In this document: in pieces, positions 18,082 through 28,184 of the stretch | How positions within the stretch are numbered: the stretch's first letter is position 1 | Layout of the letters: every line of letters starts with the position of its first letter | The notes under the pieces: generated by a model | Database searches by the model: none | What the model saw: the letters and a program-made list of their open reading frames with translations, nothing else | Told to the model about the DNA's origin: nothing | NCBI GenBank assembly: GCA_937139605.1 | Contig: CAKZQG010000011.1 | Coordinates: forward strand, 15,481 to 79,480 | Origin: an uncultured bacterium | Lineage (GTDB): Bacteria; DRYD01 | DNA: 64,000 nt | Direction of reading: 5' to 3' | Made by a program: the position numbers and the translations under genes

Positions 18082-20415
18082 ATGGAAGAGAAAACTCAAA
18101 GTGACATTACAATAAGAATTCAAAAAGAATCTGATTTAAAAGATTATTCTGAAAACTTTTTTATAGATTTAAAAAATATAAAAAATATAGGGAACTATGA
18201 AATAATAACGGAATTGGAAACGCAAGGGGGACAAGCTGATATATTTCTTGTTAAAAATAAAAATCAACAACATTTTGTTTTAAAATTATATAAAAAAAAT
18301 GTAGATATAAATAATTTAGCTATAAATAAAGTAATAGAATTATCTAGAATTTATCCCCAATATTTTCTTAAAATTTATGAATTAAACTATGAACCTGAAT
18401 TACAAAGATATTATGAAGTTCAAGAATACATAGAATATGGAAACTTAGAAGAATTTCATAAAAAAATTCTATATAAAGATCTTAATTATTCATTAATTGA
18501 TAAAATAATTTATAAAATAAATGAAGCATTAAATATTTTACATTCCAATGGGATTATTCATAGAGATCTTAAGCCTTCAAATATTTTAATTAGAAATATA
18601 ATAAAATCAAATAATAAAATAACGGATTTAGAGCTAGTATTATCTGATTTTAATATATCTGCTTTAATAGATATAAGTATAACAAAAAAAATGACCCAAG
18701 ACATAAAGGGAACAATTCTTTACTTAGCTCCTGAAAGCTTTAGTAATATTGTAAAAAAAGAATCAGATTACTGGGCTTTAGGGATAATCCTTTATGAACT
18801 TCTTACTAATTGTAATCCATTTCAAAACATAAACGTAAATTTAATAATTTATACTTTACTAACAAAAGGAATAGAAATTCCAAATAATCTACCATTAAAG
18901 TATCAACTTTTACTAAAAGGTTTATTACAAACTAACCCAGATAAAAGATTCACTTATAATCAAGTAAAAGAAATCCTAAATGCTAAAACAGACCAAGAAC
19001 TAACAAAAATCTATGAAAAATATTTTAAAGATACACAAAATAATACTAATAATTTAAAAACAATAATAAAATACAATAATAAAGAATATTATTCTATAGA
19101 GAATTTATTAGTTGAATTTATAAGGGATTATGAATCATTTTTAAGTGGTTTAGAATTCTTTAAAACTAAAGATTTTGAAAACTTATTATCTCAAACAGAT
19201 AAAGAAATAATAAAAAAAATATATTCATATGGTGTTATTGATGATATTGCTTTTAGTTTATTTCTTTCTTATAAACTCAATCTTCCTTTTTCTCTTTATA
19301 ATATTCAAATTAATTCCCAAAATATAACTTCTATAATTGATAAGTATTTGGATAAAATAGAGTTAAGTCCTAGTGAACATAAAATTCTAAACCTTATAAA
19401 AAACATATTTTCAAATAATTCTCAAAATTTAGAAAAATATTACAACATATATGCTAATATAACTAATAAAATAGATCCCAAGTTAGAAACTTTTTTTAAT
19501 AATTTATCTAAGATAAATTTTTATAATCAAAAAAATATAAGTATAGATAATATTTTGAGATTTGTTTTAATATTGAGTTTAACTGATAAAAAAAAATATA
19601 TACTTCCTAAAGGTTTAAATAATTTTAATATATTTGAGTATAACTTATCTTATAATATTCCAGTAATAAGCTATATAATAGAAAGAAGTGAAATAGATTA
19701 TTTAAATAGGATTTACATTTTACCTTATGAAGTTAAAAATTTAGCAAATGCTTCTATAAGAGATTACATTCAGATAGTATCTTGGCTAAAGAATAACAAA
19801 GATGATTTAATATTAAAAAAAGATATAACTATTTCAAGAGATATATCAATAAAGGAATATGAAGTATTAAAGAAAAAGGTCTTACAACAAAAGATAAAAA
19901 CTCCAACTTCCTCACAAAGAGTTATTAATATAAATCCCATAGAATTTAATAAACTAGTTATAATAAATAGATTGTTAATGGAGAATAATTTAAGAGATAA
20001 TGAGTTAAATTATTATTTAAATAATCCTCAAAATTTAAACTGGCAGATATATGATAGAATATATAAAAGGAACATAAAAAAGTTAGTAGATGTAATATAT
20101 TCAAAGAATAGGCGGTTTAGAATTCCTTCTAGTTTAATTGTTTTATTTTTTTTATCTATATTTTCTTGTTTATTTTTGGGGATAGGTTTTTTTGTATGTA
20201 GAAATCCTTTCACTTTTTTATATATGTTTGGTTGGAATTATGAATATTTATATTCATGTTTATTTGGGGGAATATTTTTAGTATTTTTAATTCCTTTAAT
20301 AGTTTCCCCTTTTATAATAAGTGATTTATTATTTTATAGAAATATAAGTAAAGAAAAAATACAGATAGAACTAGAGAATAGAATTGATATGGAAGCTAAA
20401 AGGAATTTAAGATAA
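18082..20415 (+). CDS. membrane-anchored Ser/Thr protein kinase
   Basis: A eukaryotic-like (Hanks-type) kinase domain covers about residues 35-310. It shows a Gly-rich loop (TQGGQADIFLVK), the ATP lysine in VLKLYK, the catalytic loop HRDLKPSNI (about 158-166), the APE motif in LAPES and SDYWALGIILYELL. The magnesium motif reads DFN instead of DFG (about 189). A long helical region follows. Two membrane segments lie near 680-740 (FRIPSSLIVLFFLSIFSCLFLG and CLFGGIFLVFLIPLIV). Both kinase domain and C-terminus would be cytoplasmic. Substrates are unknown. It precedes tRNA-Gly and a large unknown protein. Confidence 0.88.
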   Translation: MEEKTQSDITIRIQKESDLKDYSENFFIDLKNIKNIGNYEIITELETQGGQADIFLVKNKNQQHFVLKLYKKNVDINNLAINKVIELSRIYPQYFLKIYELNYEPELQRYYEVQEYIEYGNLEEFHKKILYKDLNYSLIDKIIYKINEALNILHSNGIIHRDLKPSNILIRNIIKSNNKITDLELVLSDFNISALIDISITKKMTQDIKGTILYLAPESFSNIVKKESDYWALGIILYELLTNCNPFQNINVNLIIYTLLTKGIEIPNNLPLKYQLLLKGLLQTNPDKRFTYNQVKEILNAKTDQELTKIYEKYFKDTQNNTNNLKTIIKYNNKEYYSIENLLVEFIRDYESFLSGLEFFKTKDFENLLSQTDKEIIKKIYSYGVIDDIAFSLFLSYKLNLPFSLYNIQINSQNITSIIDKYLDKIELSPSEHKILNLIKNIFSNNSQNLEKYYNIYANITNKIDPKLETFFNNLSKINFYNQKNISIDNILRFVLILSLTDKKKYILPKGLNNFNIFEYNLSYNIPVISYIIERSEIDYLNRIYILPYEVKNLANASIRDYIQIVSWLKNNKDDLILKKDITISRDISIKEYEVLKKKVLQQKIKTPTSSQRVININPIEFNKLVIINRLLMENNLRDNELNYYLNNPQNLNWQIYDRIYKRNIKKLVDVIYSKNRRFRIPSSLIVLFFLSIFSCLFLGIGFFVCRNPFTFLYMFGWNYEYLYSCLFGGIFLVFLIPLIVSPFIISDLLFYRNISKEKIQIELENRIDMEAKRNLR

Positions 20416-20474
20416 TTAAAAAATGAAATAAAAGGAGGAAATTTAAAAGGGTTGGATAATAATAAAAATAGGGA

Positions 20475-20547
20475 GCGGTAGTAGCTCAGTTGGTAGAGCT
20501 CTAGCCTTCCAAGCTAGATGTCGCGGGTTCGAGTCCCGTCTACCGCT
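20475..20547 (+). tRNA. tRNA-Gly (TCC)
   Basis: A complete cloverleaf: acceptor GCGGTAG with CTACCGC, D arm with GCTCAGTTGGTAGAGC, anticodon arm CTAGC-CTTCCAA-GCTAG giving anticodon TCC, and T arm GCGGGTTCGAGTCCCGT. The discriminator base is T, followed by a T-run; CCA is not encoded. Confidence 0.97.
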
Positions 20548-20561
20548 TTTTTTAATCTCAT

Positions 20562-22670
20562 ATGACCCCCTACCAACTCCTTTATAAAATTTTTAAAGAT
20601 TATATAAAAACTAAAAACCTACAATTCTTTTCATTTGAAAACCAAGAATCACTTAACATCTTTATTAATATCTTCAAAAAAAATATCCAAAATCTAAACA
20701 TTATATCTATTAACGATTTATTTTATAATTTTTTAAACTATACTAAAAATTTAGATAATACTAAAAATTTAGATAACACTAAAGAATTTAAAAACCAATT
20801 TTCTAATTTAATTTCCGAAAACTATAATAACACACCTTTAATAATACTAGTTAATTTTAATGATTTTATAAGTAATATTGAACAATTATCAATTTTTTTC
20901 AAAAATATTATTGATAATTCAATTCAAAATAATTTTCAAAATGATTTTTTTTTTATTATAGATAAACGGAGTTTAAATTTAATTAGTTTATCCAAAGAAA
21001 TTCTAAATATAGATGAATTAGATTTCAACTTATTTTTAAATCTTATTAATAACATAGTATTTTTAGGATATAACTTAAAAGAAAGCTTTTCTAATAACTT
21101 TTTCTTAAAGTTATTTAAATATTGTAATAACTCAATTTTAGATGTTTTTATAATATATCAAATAGTTGACAAATTTTTTAAAGAAAATCATAAAACCAAA
21201 CTTTCATTTAACAAAACCTTCTTAAAAGAAATAATATATTATTTAGAAGAAAATTTCAATATAAATAAAAATTACTCTAATTTAATTAATAAAGATAACT
21301 ATATAAAAATATTTTATTTTGTTTTAAACAATATAATAGAGAACATAGAAGAAAACTCATTTTTATACGATTTTAACATTAAAGAAAAGATATTTTATAA
21401 ATATTATATTTTAAATCAGTATTATCATGATTTAGAAAAAACTTTTGCTAAAAATTTGATAGATATCCAAATTAACACAAATAAATTCTTAAATATAATA
21501 AATACAATAGAAAATTCAGTAAAATTATTAAAAAAGAATGTATTATTAAATCCTATTTTATATATATCAAAATCAAATGATACAAACAACCTAAAAGAAT
21601 TAAACAAATTAGAAGAAATCTTACAAATAATAATTAGCATATCAAAAAATCCACCTAAGGAATTAGAAAATATCTTATTATACTTAAGAGAAACTCTATA
21701 CAATCAAAATGCTAAAAATAATAACGATAAAAATAATAATGATAAAAACAACATAGAAGATAGCATAGTTTTATTATTTACTTTACTTTCAATTTTGATA
21801 GGAAATAATTTTTTATTACTAAAAATACAAGAAAAAGATTATAATCTACTATTATTATTTAATACAAATAATATTAACTTAAATGTAACTAATTTAAAAG
21901 AGACACTAATAAATAAATTAAGATTTTTACCAAACCTTAATATTATAGATTTAAAAACAATAGAATTACAAAATACAGAGCAACTGTATGAAATTTTTAT
22001 AGATTTTATAATATCTACTATCCAAAATGCTACAAAAACTACTAATGCCCAAAAACTAAAAATAATAGAATTAATATTAAATTCTAACTTATTAGCAAAA
22101 GATACAAATTTTTTAAATAATAAAGCATTTTATTATATTATGATTAATAATAATAATTTAGCTAAGGAATACTTAGACCTCTTTTTTGAGGTTAATCCTA
22201 ACTCAAACGATGATAATGGTATAGTTATTTATAATTTAGCATATATAAATTATGTTAAAGGAGATTATAAAAAAGCTCTTAAAATTCTGGAAGATTTTAT
22301 AAATAACATAAAAAAAGAATCATTTTTTAGTGTTATTAAAACTATCCTACCTATTCCATTTAAAAATATACTGAAAAAAATCAAGGATAATAATTTAAAT
22401 CCTAATTTAGAATTCTTTTTTAATATAGAATTTAATATCTCAGTTTATGTTTTGTTTTTACTATCAATTGCCAATTTATATTATCTTTTAGATGATAAAG
22501 AAAAAGCGCTAAAAATAATTGAACAAATCAAAAGTTTTGATTATGAGATTAACTTAGTAAGATTAAACGATATAAAGTTCTATAAAAAATCTACTGCTAT
22601 TATATACAAAGATACAACAATCTTACCAAAAGATAACACTTTTGAACTATTTATTAAATTAATAAAATAG
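20562..22670 (+). CDS. large hypothetical protein with TPR-like C-terminus
   Basis: I do not recognise this 702-residue protein. It is helical and rich in Asn, Ile and Lys, without a signal peptide or a clear P-loop. Near residue 565 it has YNLAYINYVKGDYKKALKILEDFI and later YLLDDKEKALKIIEQIK, each like one TPR helix pair. Short in-frame tandem repeats (NLDNTK twice; NNDK twice) suggest slippage-prone linkers. It lies just after tRNA-Gly and downstream of the protein kinase. The stop almost touches the convergent holA stop. Confidence 0.55.
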   Translation: MTPYQLLYKIFKDYIKTKNLQFFSFENQESLNIFINIFKKNIQNLNIISINDLFYNFLNYTKNLDNTKNLDNTKEFKNQFSNLISENYNNTPLIILVNFNDFISNIEQLSIFFKNIIDNSIQNNFQNDFFFIIDKRSLNLISLSKEILNIDELDFNLFLNLINNIVFLGYNLKESFSNNFFLKLFKYCNNSILDVFIIYQIVDKFFKENHKTKLSFNKTFLKEIIYYLEENFNINKNYSNLINKDNYIKIFYFVLNNIIENIEENSFLYDFNIKEKIFYKYYILNQYYHDLEKTFAKNLIDIQINTNKFLNIINTIENSVKLLKKNVLLNPILYISKSNDTNNLKELNKLEEILQIIISISKNPPKELENILLYLRETLYNQNAKNNNDKNNNDKNNIEDSIVLLFTLLSILIGNNFLLLKIQEKDYNLLLLFNTNNINLNVTNLKETLINKLRFLPNLNIIDLKTIELQNTEQLYEIFIDFIISTIQNATKTTNAQKLKIIELILNSNLLAKDTNFLNNKAFYYIMINNNNLAKEYLDLFFEVNPNSNDDNGIVIYNLAYINYVKGDYKKALKILEDFINNIKKESFFSVIKTILPIPFKNILKKIKDNNLNPNLEFFFNIEFNISVYVLFLLSIANLYYLLDDKEKALKIIEQIKSFDYEINLVRLNDIKFYKKSTAIIYKDTTILPKDNTFELFIKLIK

Positions 22671-22671
22671 C

Positions 22672-23706
22672 TTATAATTTAAAAGAAAAGGAATTGATAA
22701 TATTATCAATAGCGTTAGTATAAGTTATTTTCCCTTCTTTTATATCTTTTTCTAATTCAAAGAACTTATTAATTAGGCTAATAAAAAACTTAGAATATTT
22801 TTGGGATATATAATTAATTTCTTTTATATAAGGCATCAATTTTATTATCCTATATTTATTAGCTTTTAAATTAGAAGCAATTAGATTAATATTTTCTCCA
22901 ACTTTTGTATATTCATTATAAGCTTTTATAAGAAATAACACCTGACTATAAATTAATCCCCAAACTTCCTCTATAGTTAAATCTTTAAAATATCCTTTTT
23001 CTATCTGATTTAACAACCCCATTAAAGATCTATATTTTCCATAAGAATTCCTAAATAATATATCAAATAAATCCTGGATTATAATAAAAACATTTACAGA
23101 AGTTAAATCAAATAACTGAAATTCATTTATATAATCTAATATCTCATCTTGGCTAACATCAGAAATAACTAAGGATAAATTTTTCAAAATCACTTCTGCT
23201 TGAATTATATCAACTCTATTAACTATTGTCTCGATTATATTATAAGGGATATTTGGATAATTTTTAGCTAAAATTTTTATCTTATCATCTTTTTTTTCAA
23301 TATACTCTTTAAAATTATCCTTTAAAACTTTATAAATCTCTTGATCTATTTTGGATATTTCTTCTAATTTTAGATCTTCTAAATCTATTATTATATTTAT
23401 ATTATTTTGGATTATATTAAAAATAATTAGTTTTAATTGATTTAATAAGTTTTGTTTTTCTTTTTTATCTTTTAAACTATCTAAAATTAAAGTAGAAAAA
23501 GAATAAATAATAAATAACTTTTTCGTATTAAAGAGATCTTTCTGAAATAAAATTTCCTTTATTATTTTTAATCTCTCTTTAATTGTCGATAAAGTTTTTA
23601 AATCAATTGTTTGTATAGTTATATCTTTGGAATTAGATTTTATAAAAGATATTAAAATATCTATTGCTTGCTTGTTATTATTTGTAGTATTTACTATATA
23701 TCTCAT
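22672..23706 (-). CDS. holA: probable DNA polymerase III delta subunit
   Basis: The clamp-loader delta subunit places the sliding clamp on DNA. This 344-residue protein matches HolA in layout: an N-terminal alpha/beta domain lacking a P-loop (LFNTKKLFIIYSFSTLILDSL), a small helical middle domain (YPNIPYNIIETIVNRVDI) and a helical collar domain ending in KFFELEKDIKEGKITYTNAIDNII, like the ELDxxIKxG end of HolA. Identity is low, so this rests on layout and short motifs. It is the last gene of the sdhC-to-holA operon and overlaps the preceding stop by one base. Confidence 0.6.
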   Translation of the reverse strand: MRYIVNTTNNNKQAIDILISFIKSNSKDITIQTIDLKTLSTIKERLKIIKEILFQKDLFNTKKLFIIYSFSTLILDSLKDKKEKQNLLNQLKLIIFNIIQNNINIIIDLEDLKLEEISKIDQEIYKVLKDNFKEYIEKKDDKIKILAKNYPNIPYNIIETIVNRVDIIQAEVILKNLSLVISDVSQDEILDYINEFQLFDLTSVNVFIIIQDLFDILFRNSYGKYRSLMGLLNQIEKGYFKDLTIEEVWGLIYSQVLFLIKAYNEYTKVGENINLIASNLKANKYRIIKLMPYIKEINYISQKYSKFFISLINKFFELEKDIKEGKITYTNAIDNIINSFSFKL

Positions 23707-24917
23707 TATTTAACTGTTAATTTAAAGTTATCTAATTCTTGTTTAAAATCGAGATTATATATATCATTCTCAATTGCTTTCTTTAAAAATAAAGTTGCAT
23801 TAGTTTTATTAAAATTAGATAAAACTTTATAAATTAAAAAATAAGCATATGATTTATTAGGAAATTTAGATATACTATTAAATAATATTTTTAAAGCTTG
23901 TTCATAAGAGATATTATCTTTTTTTAATATTAATTCTAAGGCTTGTGATATCTCATTATAATACTCATCTGAATTATATTTTTTATTTTGGTTTATAAAA
24001 TAACATAAATCTTGCTCATTTTTTAGATATTTTGAATAAAACCTATACTTTATCCACATAGTATTAAAATAAACTTCATTTATAATATCCTTACTAGATT
24101 TTAAAAATGAAGGTAATAAATAAATATTGTCTAACATTTTAAAAGATTCATCAAAATTATATAATTGATAATAAAAATTAGCTAACATTAAATAAACTTT
24201 AATATCTTTTATATTTTTTAAATTACTAATTGCTTCATTGTATTTTCCTAATTTCCAATAAAGATTAGATTTAGCTATATATCCTTCATTAAATTTTCTA
24301 TTAAGTTTTATAGAATAATCATAATTAAATAAAGCATTAGGAATATCATTTAATCTCTCATAATTTTTAGCTAAAACATAATGATAATAATAAAATCCTT
24401 TCATTTTTTTTTGTAAATCTAAAAGAATATCTAATGATTCTTTGTAGTATTGTTTTTTAATTTCCGGAGTTAAAGAGTAATTATTATCAGTTTTTGTAAT
24501 AATTATAATAGCTTTAGCAAAAAGAGCATCCGGATTCAATTTATCCTCATTTAGCACATCATATACTAACTTCTCTGCATTATAAATATCACCCTTACTT
24601 AAATAATAATATATTTCCTTTGTATCTACCTTAGAAAATACTTTTAAATTTGATATCATAAAAAAATAAACAGAAATAATGAAAATAATAAAAATAATTT
24701 TTACCAACTTATTTTTAGATTTAATTCCTTTTAATATTTCTATATTTGACTTAGAAATACTAAAATAAGAAGCCAAAAGTTGTACTAATTCCTGATTAGC
24801 TTTATTATCTACAGGTAAAGATTTTAAAAACACTTCATAATTATTTTCATCTATTTTTATAATCTTACTTACTTTAGAATTGGGTTTTACTTTTATGTTT
24901 ATAAGCTTTTCATTCAT
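23706..24917 (-). CDS. DUF167 (YggU) domain fused to membrane TPR protein
   Basis: Residues 1 to about 73 form a DUF167/YggU domain (INIKVKPNSKVSKI, LKSLPVDNKANQELVQLLA, SNIEILKGIKSKNKLVKI), usually a separate protein of about 90 residues. A membrane helix (IIFIIFIISVYFFMI) follows directly, then several TPR-like repeats (ALFNYDYSIKLNRKFNEGYIAKSNLYWKLGKYNEAISNL). The TPR part would face outside if the DUF167 domain is cytoplasmic. I know of no standard family with this layout. It is in frame throughout and lies within a tight operon between the GHMP kinase gene and holA. Confidence 0.75.
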   Translation of the reverse strand: MNEKLINIKVKPNSKVSKIIKIDENNYEVFLKSLPVDNKANQELVQLLASYFSISKSNIEILKGIKSKNKLVKIIFIIFIISVYFFMISNLKVFSKVDTKEIYYYLSKGDIYNAEKLVYDVLNEDKLNPDALFAKAIIIITKTDNNYSLTPEIKKQYYKESLDILLDLQKKMKGFYYYHYVLAKNYERLNDIPNALFNYDYSIKLNRKFNEGYIAKSNLYWKLGKYNEAISNLKNIKDIKVYLMLANFYYQLYNFDESFKMLDNIYLLPSFLKSSKDIINEVYFNTMWIKYRFYSKYLKNEQDLCYFINQNKKYNSDEYYNEISQALELILKKDNISYEQALKILFNSISKFPNKSYAYFLIYKVLSNFNKTNATLFLKKAIENDIYNLDFKQELDNFKLTVK

Positions 24918-24927
24918 ATTTTATTTT

Positions 24928-25944
24928 TTATAATTCAATAGTAGTAATTAAGCCGGAATTATTTATCTTAAAAGGTAATTCCATTAGGTTAAATTCTTTC
25001 ATAATATTAAGGACTTTTTCTTTTTGATTAGTAATGATAAAGATAGTTCCTCCACCTGCAGCTCCACACAATTTATACCCAAATGCATACTTATCAACTT
25101 CATTTAAAAAATTTTCGATAATAGTATTAGTATGTTCCTTAGTTAGAGTTTTTCTTATATTCCATTCTTGTTTAACTAATAGTCCAATTTTTTCTATGTC
25201 ATTAGTAGATATAAGCTCATATAGATCTTCAGATATTTCTTGGATTTTTTTTAATTTATTTATAGTTTCTACTTCTTTATCTAATACATTTTTAACTACT
25301 TTCCAGTTTAGGTTCCCTGATTCATGTTCAAAACCAGAGTATGCTAAAACCATATGATTTTCTAAATTTTTTATCAATTCTTGTTGATTTATTTTTTCTA
25401 TAACATATTGATTTTTATCAAAGAAGATAACATTAATCCCACCGTTAATAGCAGCAATATAATCTTGTTTTCCCGTTAAAGTATGTAATACTTTAGCTTC
25501 TATAAATGATGCTGTATCTATTATATCATAATCATTGTAATTAGTATATAAGCTTTTGTTTATTTTTAATAGATTTTTAATAATAGTAATAAGTAATGAA
25601 GAAGATGCCCCTAACCCTGATTTTAACGGTGCTTCATTATATGTTAATATCTTATATCCTTTTAATACATCAATATTCAAAGTTTTAAAAGATTCATATA
25701 CCAATTTAGTTTCAGCTAAATCTTTTATCTGATTTAAATCCTTTATCTTATATATTCTATTTAAGTCTTTTATTTGTATTTCCATATATTCGTTATCCGT
25801 TATAGTTTCTATTATACAATTACTAAAGATATTAATAGCTACATTTATTGTGATACTTGTTCCTAAGAGTATATATAAAGGGAATATATCTAACGTTCCT
25901 CCGCATAAATCTATCCTATTTGGAGCAATACTTCTTATTTTCAT
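24928..25944 (-). CDS. GHMP-family sugar kinase
   Basis: A small-molecule kinase of the GHMP family. The substrate motif APNRIDLCGGTLDIFP is at the start. The ATP loop LKSGLGASSSLL (about 110) and the C-terminal CGAAGGGTIFI motif are intact. The 338-residue length and RIDLCGGTLD favour sugar kinases such as heptose-7-phosphate or fucose kinases over mevalonate-pathway enzymes. No heptose pathway gene is near, so the substrate is open. It lies 10 bp upstream of the DUF167/TPR gene and 23 bp downstream of recR. Confidence 0.85.
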   Translation of the reverse strand: MKIRSIAPNRIDLCGGTLDIFPLYILLGTSITINVAINIFSNCIIETITDNEYMEIQIKDLNRIYKIKDLNQIKDLAETKLVYESFKTLNIDVLKGYKILTYNEAPLKSGLGASSSLLITIIKNLLKINKSLYTNYNDYDIIDTASFIEAKVLHTLTGKQDYIAAINGGINVIFFDKNQYVIEKINQQELIKNLENHMVLAYSGFEHESGNLNWKVVKNVLDKEVETINKLKKIQEISEDLYELISTNDIEKIGLLVKQEWNIRKTLTKEHTNTIIENFLNEVDKYAFGYKLCGAAGGGTIFIITNQKEKVLNIMKEFNLMELPFKINNSGLITTIEL

Positions 25945-25967
25945 AAATAAGTCTCTCCTTTTTATAT

Positions 25968-26570
25968 TTATAATATTTTTTTTCTTTCTTTTAAAGCGTT
26001 AATTATAGTGATTTTATCGGCATAGTCTAATTCACTACCTGCAGGTAATCCTATAGCTAATTTTGTTAAAATAATATTATCATCTATTTTTTTTATTTTT
26101 TTAGCAATATAATTTATAGTTGTTTCTCCTTCTAAGTTAGTAGGTAATGCAAATATTACTTCTTTTACATTTTCCATTTCTATTCTTTTTATTAATTTTT
26201 CTATAGTTAATTTATCTGGAGTCATATTTTCTAATGGATTTATTAATCCCTTTAGTACATGATATTTTCCATGATATGAATTAGTTTCTTCTATATGTAT
26301 TACATCTTTTACATTTGATACTACACATATTTTATTTTCTCGTTCCTTGCTTATACAAAATTTACACGGGTTTTGAAATTTTATAGTTATTGAATAACAA
26401 TTAGAGCATTCAATTATATTTTCTTTTAGTTTAGATATAGCATTAATTATTTCGTTTGATAAATTAGATTCATCTGTAATTAAAAAGAAAGTAATTTTTT
26501 CAGCAGTTTTTGGACCTATAGTTGGTAATTTTTGTAAAACCTCTATTAACTCTTTTACTTCTTCAAACAT
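25968..26570 (-). CDS. recR: recombination protein RecR
   Basis: RecR works with RecO and RecF in recombinational repair of gaps. The 200-residue protein shows the helix-hairpin-helix LQKLPTIGPKTAEKITFFLI, a four-cysteine zinc finger (CSNC..CKFC), a Toprim domain starting ICVVSNVKDVIHIEE, and a C-terminal part that includes TKLAIGLPAGSELDYAD. Length and motif order are normal. recF is also in this window (44752), but broken by a frameshift. It lies between lspA and the GHMP kinase gene in a tight operon. Confidence 0.95.
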   Translation of the reverse strand: MFEEVKELIEVLQKLPTIGPKTAEKITFFLITDESNLSNEIINAISKLKENIIECSNCYSITIKFQNPCKFCISKERENKICVVSNVKDVIHIEETNSYHGKYHVLKGLINPLENMTPDKLTIEKLIKRIEMENVKEVIFALPTNLEGETTINYIAKKIKKIDDNIILTKLAIGLPAGSELDYADKITIINALKERKKIL

Positions 26571-26580
26571 ATGTATATTA

Positions 26581-27063
26581 TTATGATACTTTCTCTAACT
26601 TCCAATAAGAATATATAAAAATAGCTACTCCTATACTAATATAACTATCTGCAAAATTAAATACCGGAAAATTCCATATAGATATCCAATCTACTACTTT
26701 AGAATACTTTAATCTATCTATTAAATTCCCTATTGTACCAGATAATATCAATAAAACCGAAAAATTAAATAAATAAACTATTGATTTATTTTGTAATTTA
26801 TTTATTAGATTGTTTAATTTTTTGTTATATATAATCATAAAATATATTAAAAAAAGAGCTACAATAGATCCTATGAGTAAATAAGTTTCGTTATTAAATA
26901 ATTTTATTCCAAAAGCACTTCCTTCATTATATACTAATATGAATTTAATATATTCATTTAATTTTAAAGTATATCCTTTTACAAATAAAGTTTTGGTATA
27001 TTGATCTAAAAATACTAAAAATAAAACAACTATTAAATAAAGAAGTACATAATATATTTTCAT
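26581..27063 (-). CDS. lspA: lipoprotein signal peptidase II
   Basis: An inner-membrane aspartic protease that removes signal peptides from lipoproteins. It has 160 residues and four membrane helices. VFLDQYTKTLFV, ILVYNEGSAFGI and both catalytic aspartates, in GNLIDRLKYSKVVDW and FNFADSYISIG, are present. It lies 11 bp after the sdhC gene and 10 bp before recR. The length is standard. Confidence 0.95.
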   Translation of the reverse strand: MKIYYVLLYLIVVLFLVFLDQYTKTLFVKGYTLKLNEYIKFILVYNEGSAFGIKLFNNETYLLIGSIVALFLIYFMIIYNKKLNNLINKLQNKSIVYLFNFSVLLILSGTIGNLIDRLKYSKVVDWISIWNFPVFNFADSYISIGVAIFIYSYWKLEKVS

Positions 27064-27074
27064 AAAATAAAGAA

Positions 27075-27980
27075 TTAATCCGAATTATCTAAGTCTTCAT
27101 CGTTTTGGTTATATAATTCTTTATGATTTTTATAGTCTTGAGAATAAAAATGTATTATTAACATTCCCCATAAACTTAAAAATAAGAAAATGATATTAGA
27201 TAGATCTCTTAATTTCTTTTGTTTTTCATATGTTTTAGCTAATCCCCAGGTTATTGAAGCTGTCCATAATCCATTTGAAAGATGATATGCTACCGATAAT
27301 GTAAATAGTTTATATATTATTAATCCTATGGGTCTTAGTGGTGGTTTAAACCATATATTAACTTTTTCAAAAGTAAGATCTCTTTTAGCTGGAATATTTA
27401 GAGCATCTCTTATAAACTTAGGTAGATATTCATTAAACCTTACTGTTCTTAAATGAAACAATAAAGTAAATAAAATAATATAAGCTGTTATTCTTTGAAG
27501 TATAAACCTATAATTAGTTTCATATTTTAGGTTATAATTTATTTTGCTTGTTTTTAATAAAATTAAACCAATAATTATATGGATAGTTAGGGGTAGGTAT
27601 ATCCCAAATATTTCTATTAGTGGTAGCAAAGGGAATTTATGCATTTTTTTAGTAAATTTATTAAGGGTTTTTGGATCTTTTGCTAAAGAATTATTAATAT
27701 AATGAAATATTAAAAAACCTCCTATAAATATTGTTCCAGTTAATGAGTGGATTCTTTTAAAAACTACATATGGAATAGAATCTATGATGTTAGTTAATTT
27801 ATTTAATACAATTTTGCCATTACCAACAAAATTGTTTAAGCTACTATCTACCTTTTGAATATAATTAAAGTTATTAGTATCATCGTTTGATTTTATTTTT
27901 TCTTTTTTATATTTTTTAAGTTTTTTATATAAGATAAAACCTGTTAATGTACTTGCACCTAAAATAACTGGTATTAACAT
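27075..27980 (-). CDS. sdhC: succinate dehydrogenase cytochrome b558-type subunit
   Basis: A membrane haem subunit like Bacillus subtilis SdhC. FKRIHSLTGTIFIGGFLIFHYINNS matches the RxHSLxG..IxxFLxxH pattern, with further haem-ligand candidates in LTIHIIIG, LFHLRTVRF and VAYHLSNGLWTASITWG. Five helices are expected. An extra N-terminal helix and basic linker (residues 1-60) are longer than usual. The flavoprotein and iron-sulphur genes sdhA and sdhB are not in the window. AGGAGAG lies before the ATG. It starts a tight operon with lspA. Confidence 0.85.
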   Translation of the reverse strand: MLIPVILGASTLTGFILYKKLKKYKKEKIKSNDDTNNFNYIQKVDSSLNNFVGNGKIVLNKLTNIIDSIPYVVFKRIHSLTGTIFIGGFLIFHYINNSLAKDPKTLNKFTKKMHKFPLLPLIEIFGIYLPLTIHIIIGLILLKTSKINYNLKYETNYRFILQRITAYIILFTLLFHLRTVRFNEYLPKFIRDALNIPAKRDLTFEKVNIWFKPPLRPIGLIIYKLFTLSVAYHLSNGLWTASITWGLAKTYEKQKKLRDLSNIIFLFLSLWGMLIIHFYSQDYKNHKELYNQNDEDLDNSD

Positions 27981-28184
27981 ATATTTTTTTTCTCTCCTTC
28001 TTTTTTAAGTATCTTATATCTTTTATTTTTTTATTATACCTTTATTTTTATTATCCTTTAGAAAAAAAAATAAAAAAAATAAAAGAGTTCCTATAATAGT
28101 TTATTAATAACTACTTATCAATAAGAATTAAAAGCTTTTAACTCTAAAAAAACTCTCATTTATATTTAAAATTATTTTCTTTAT

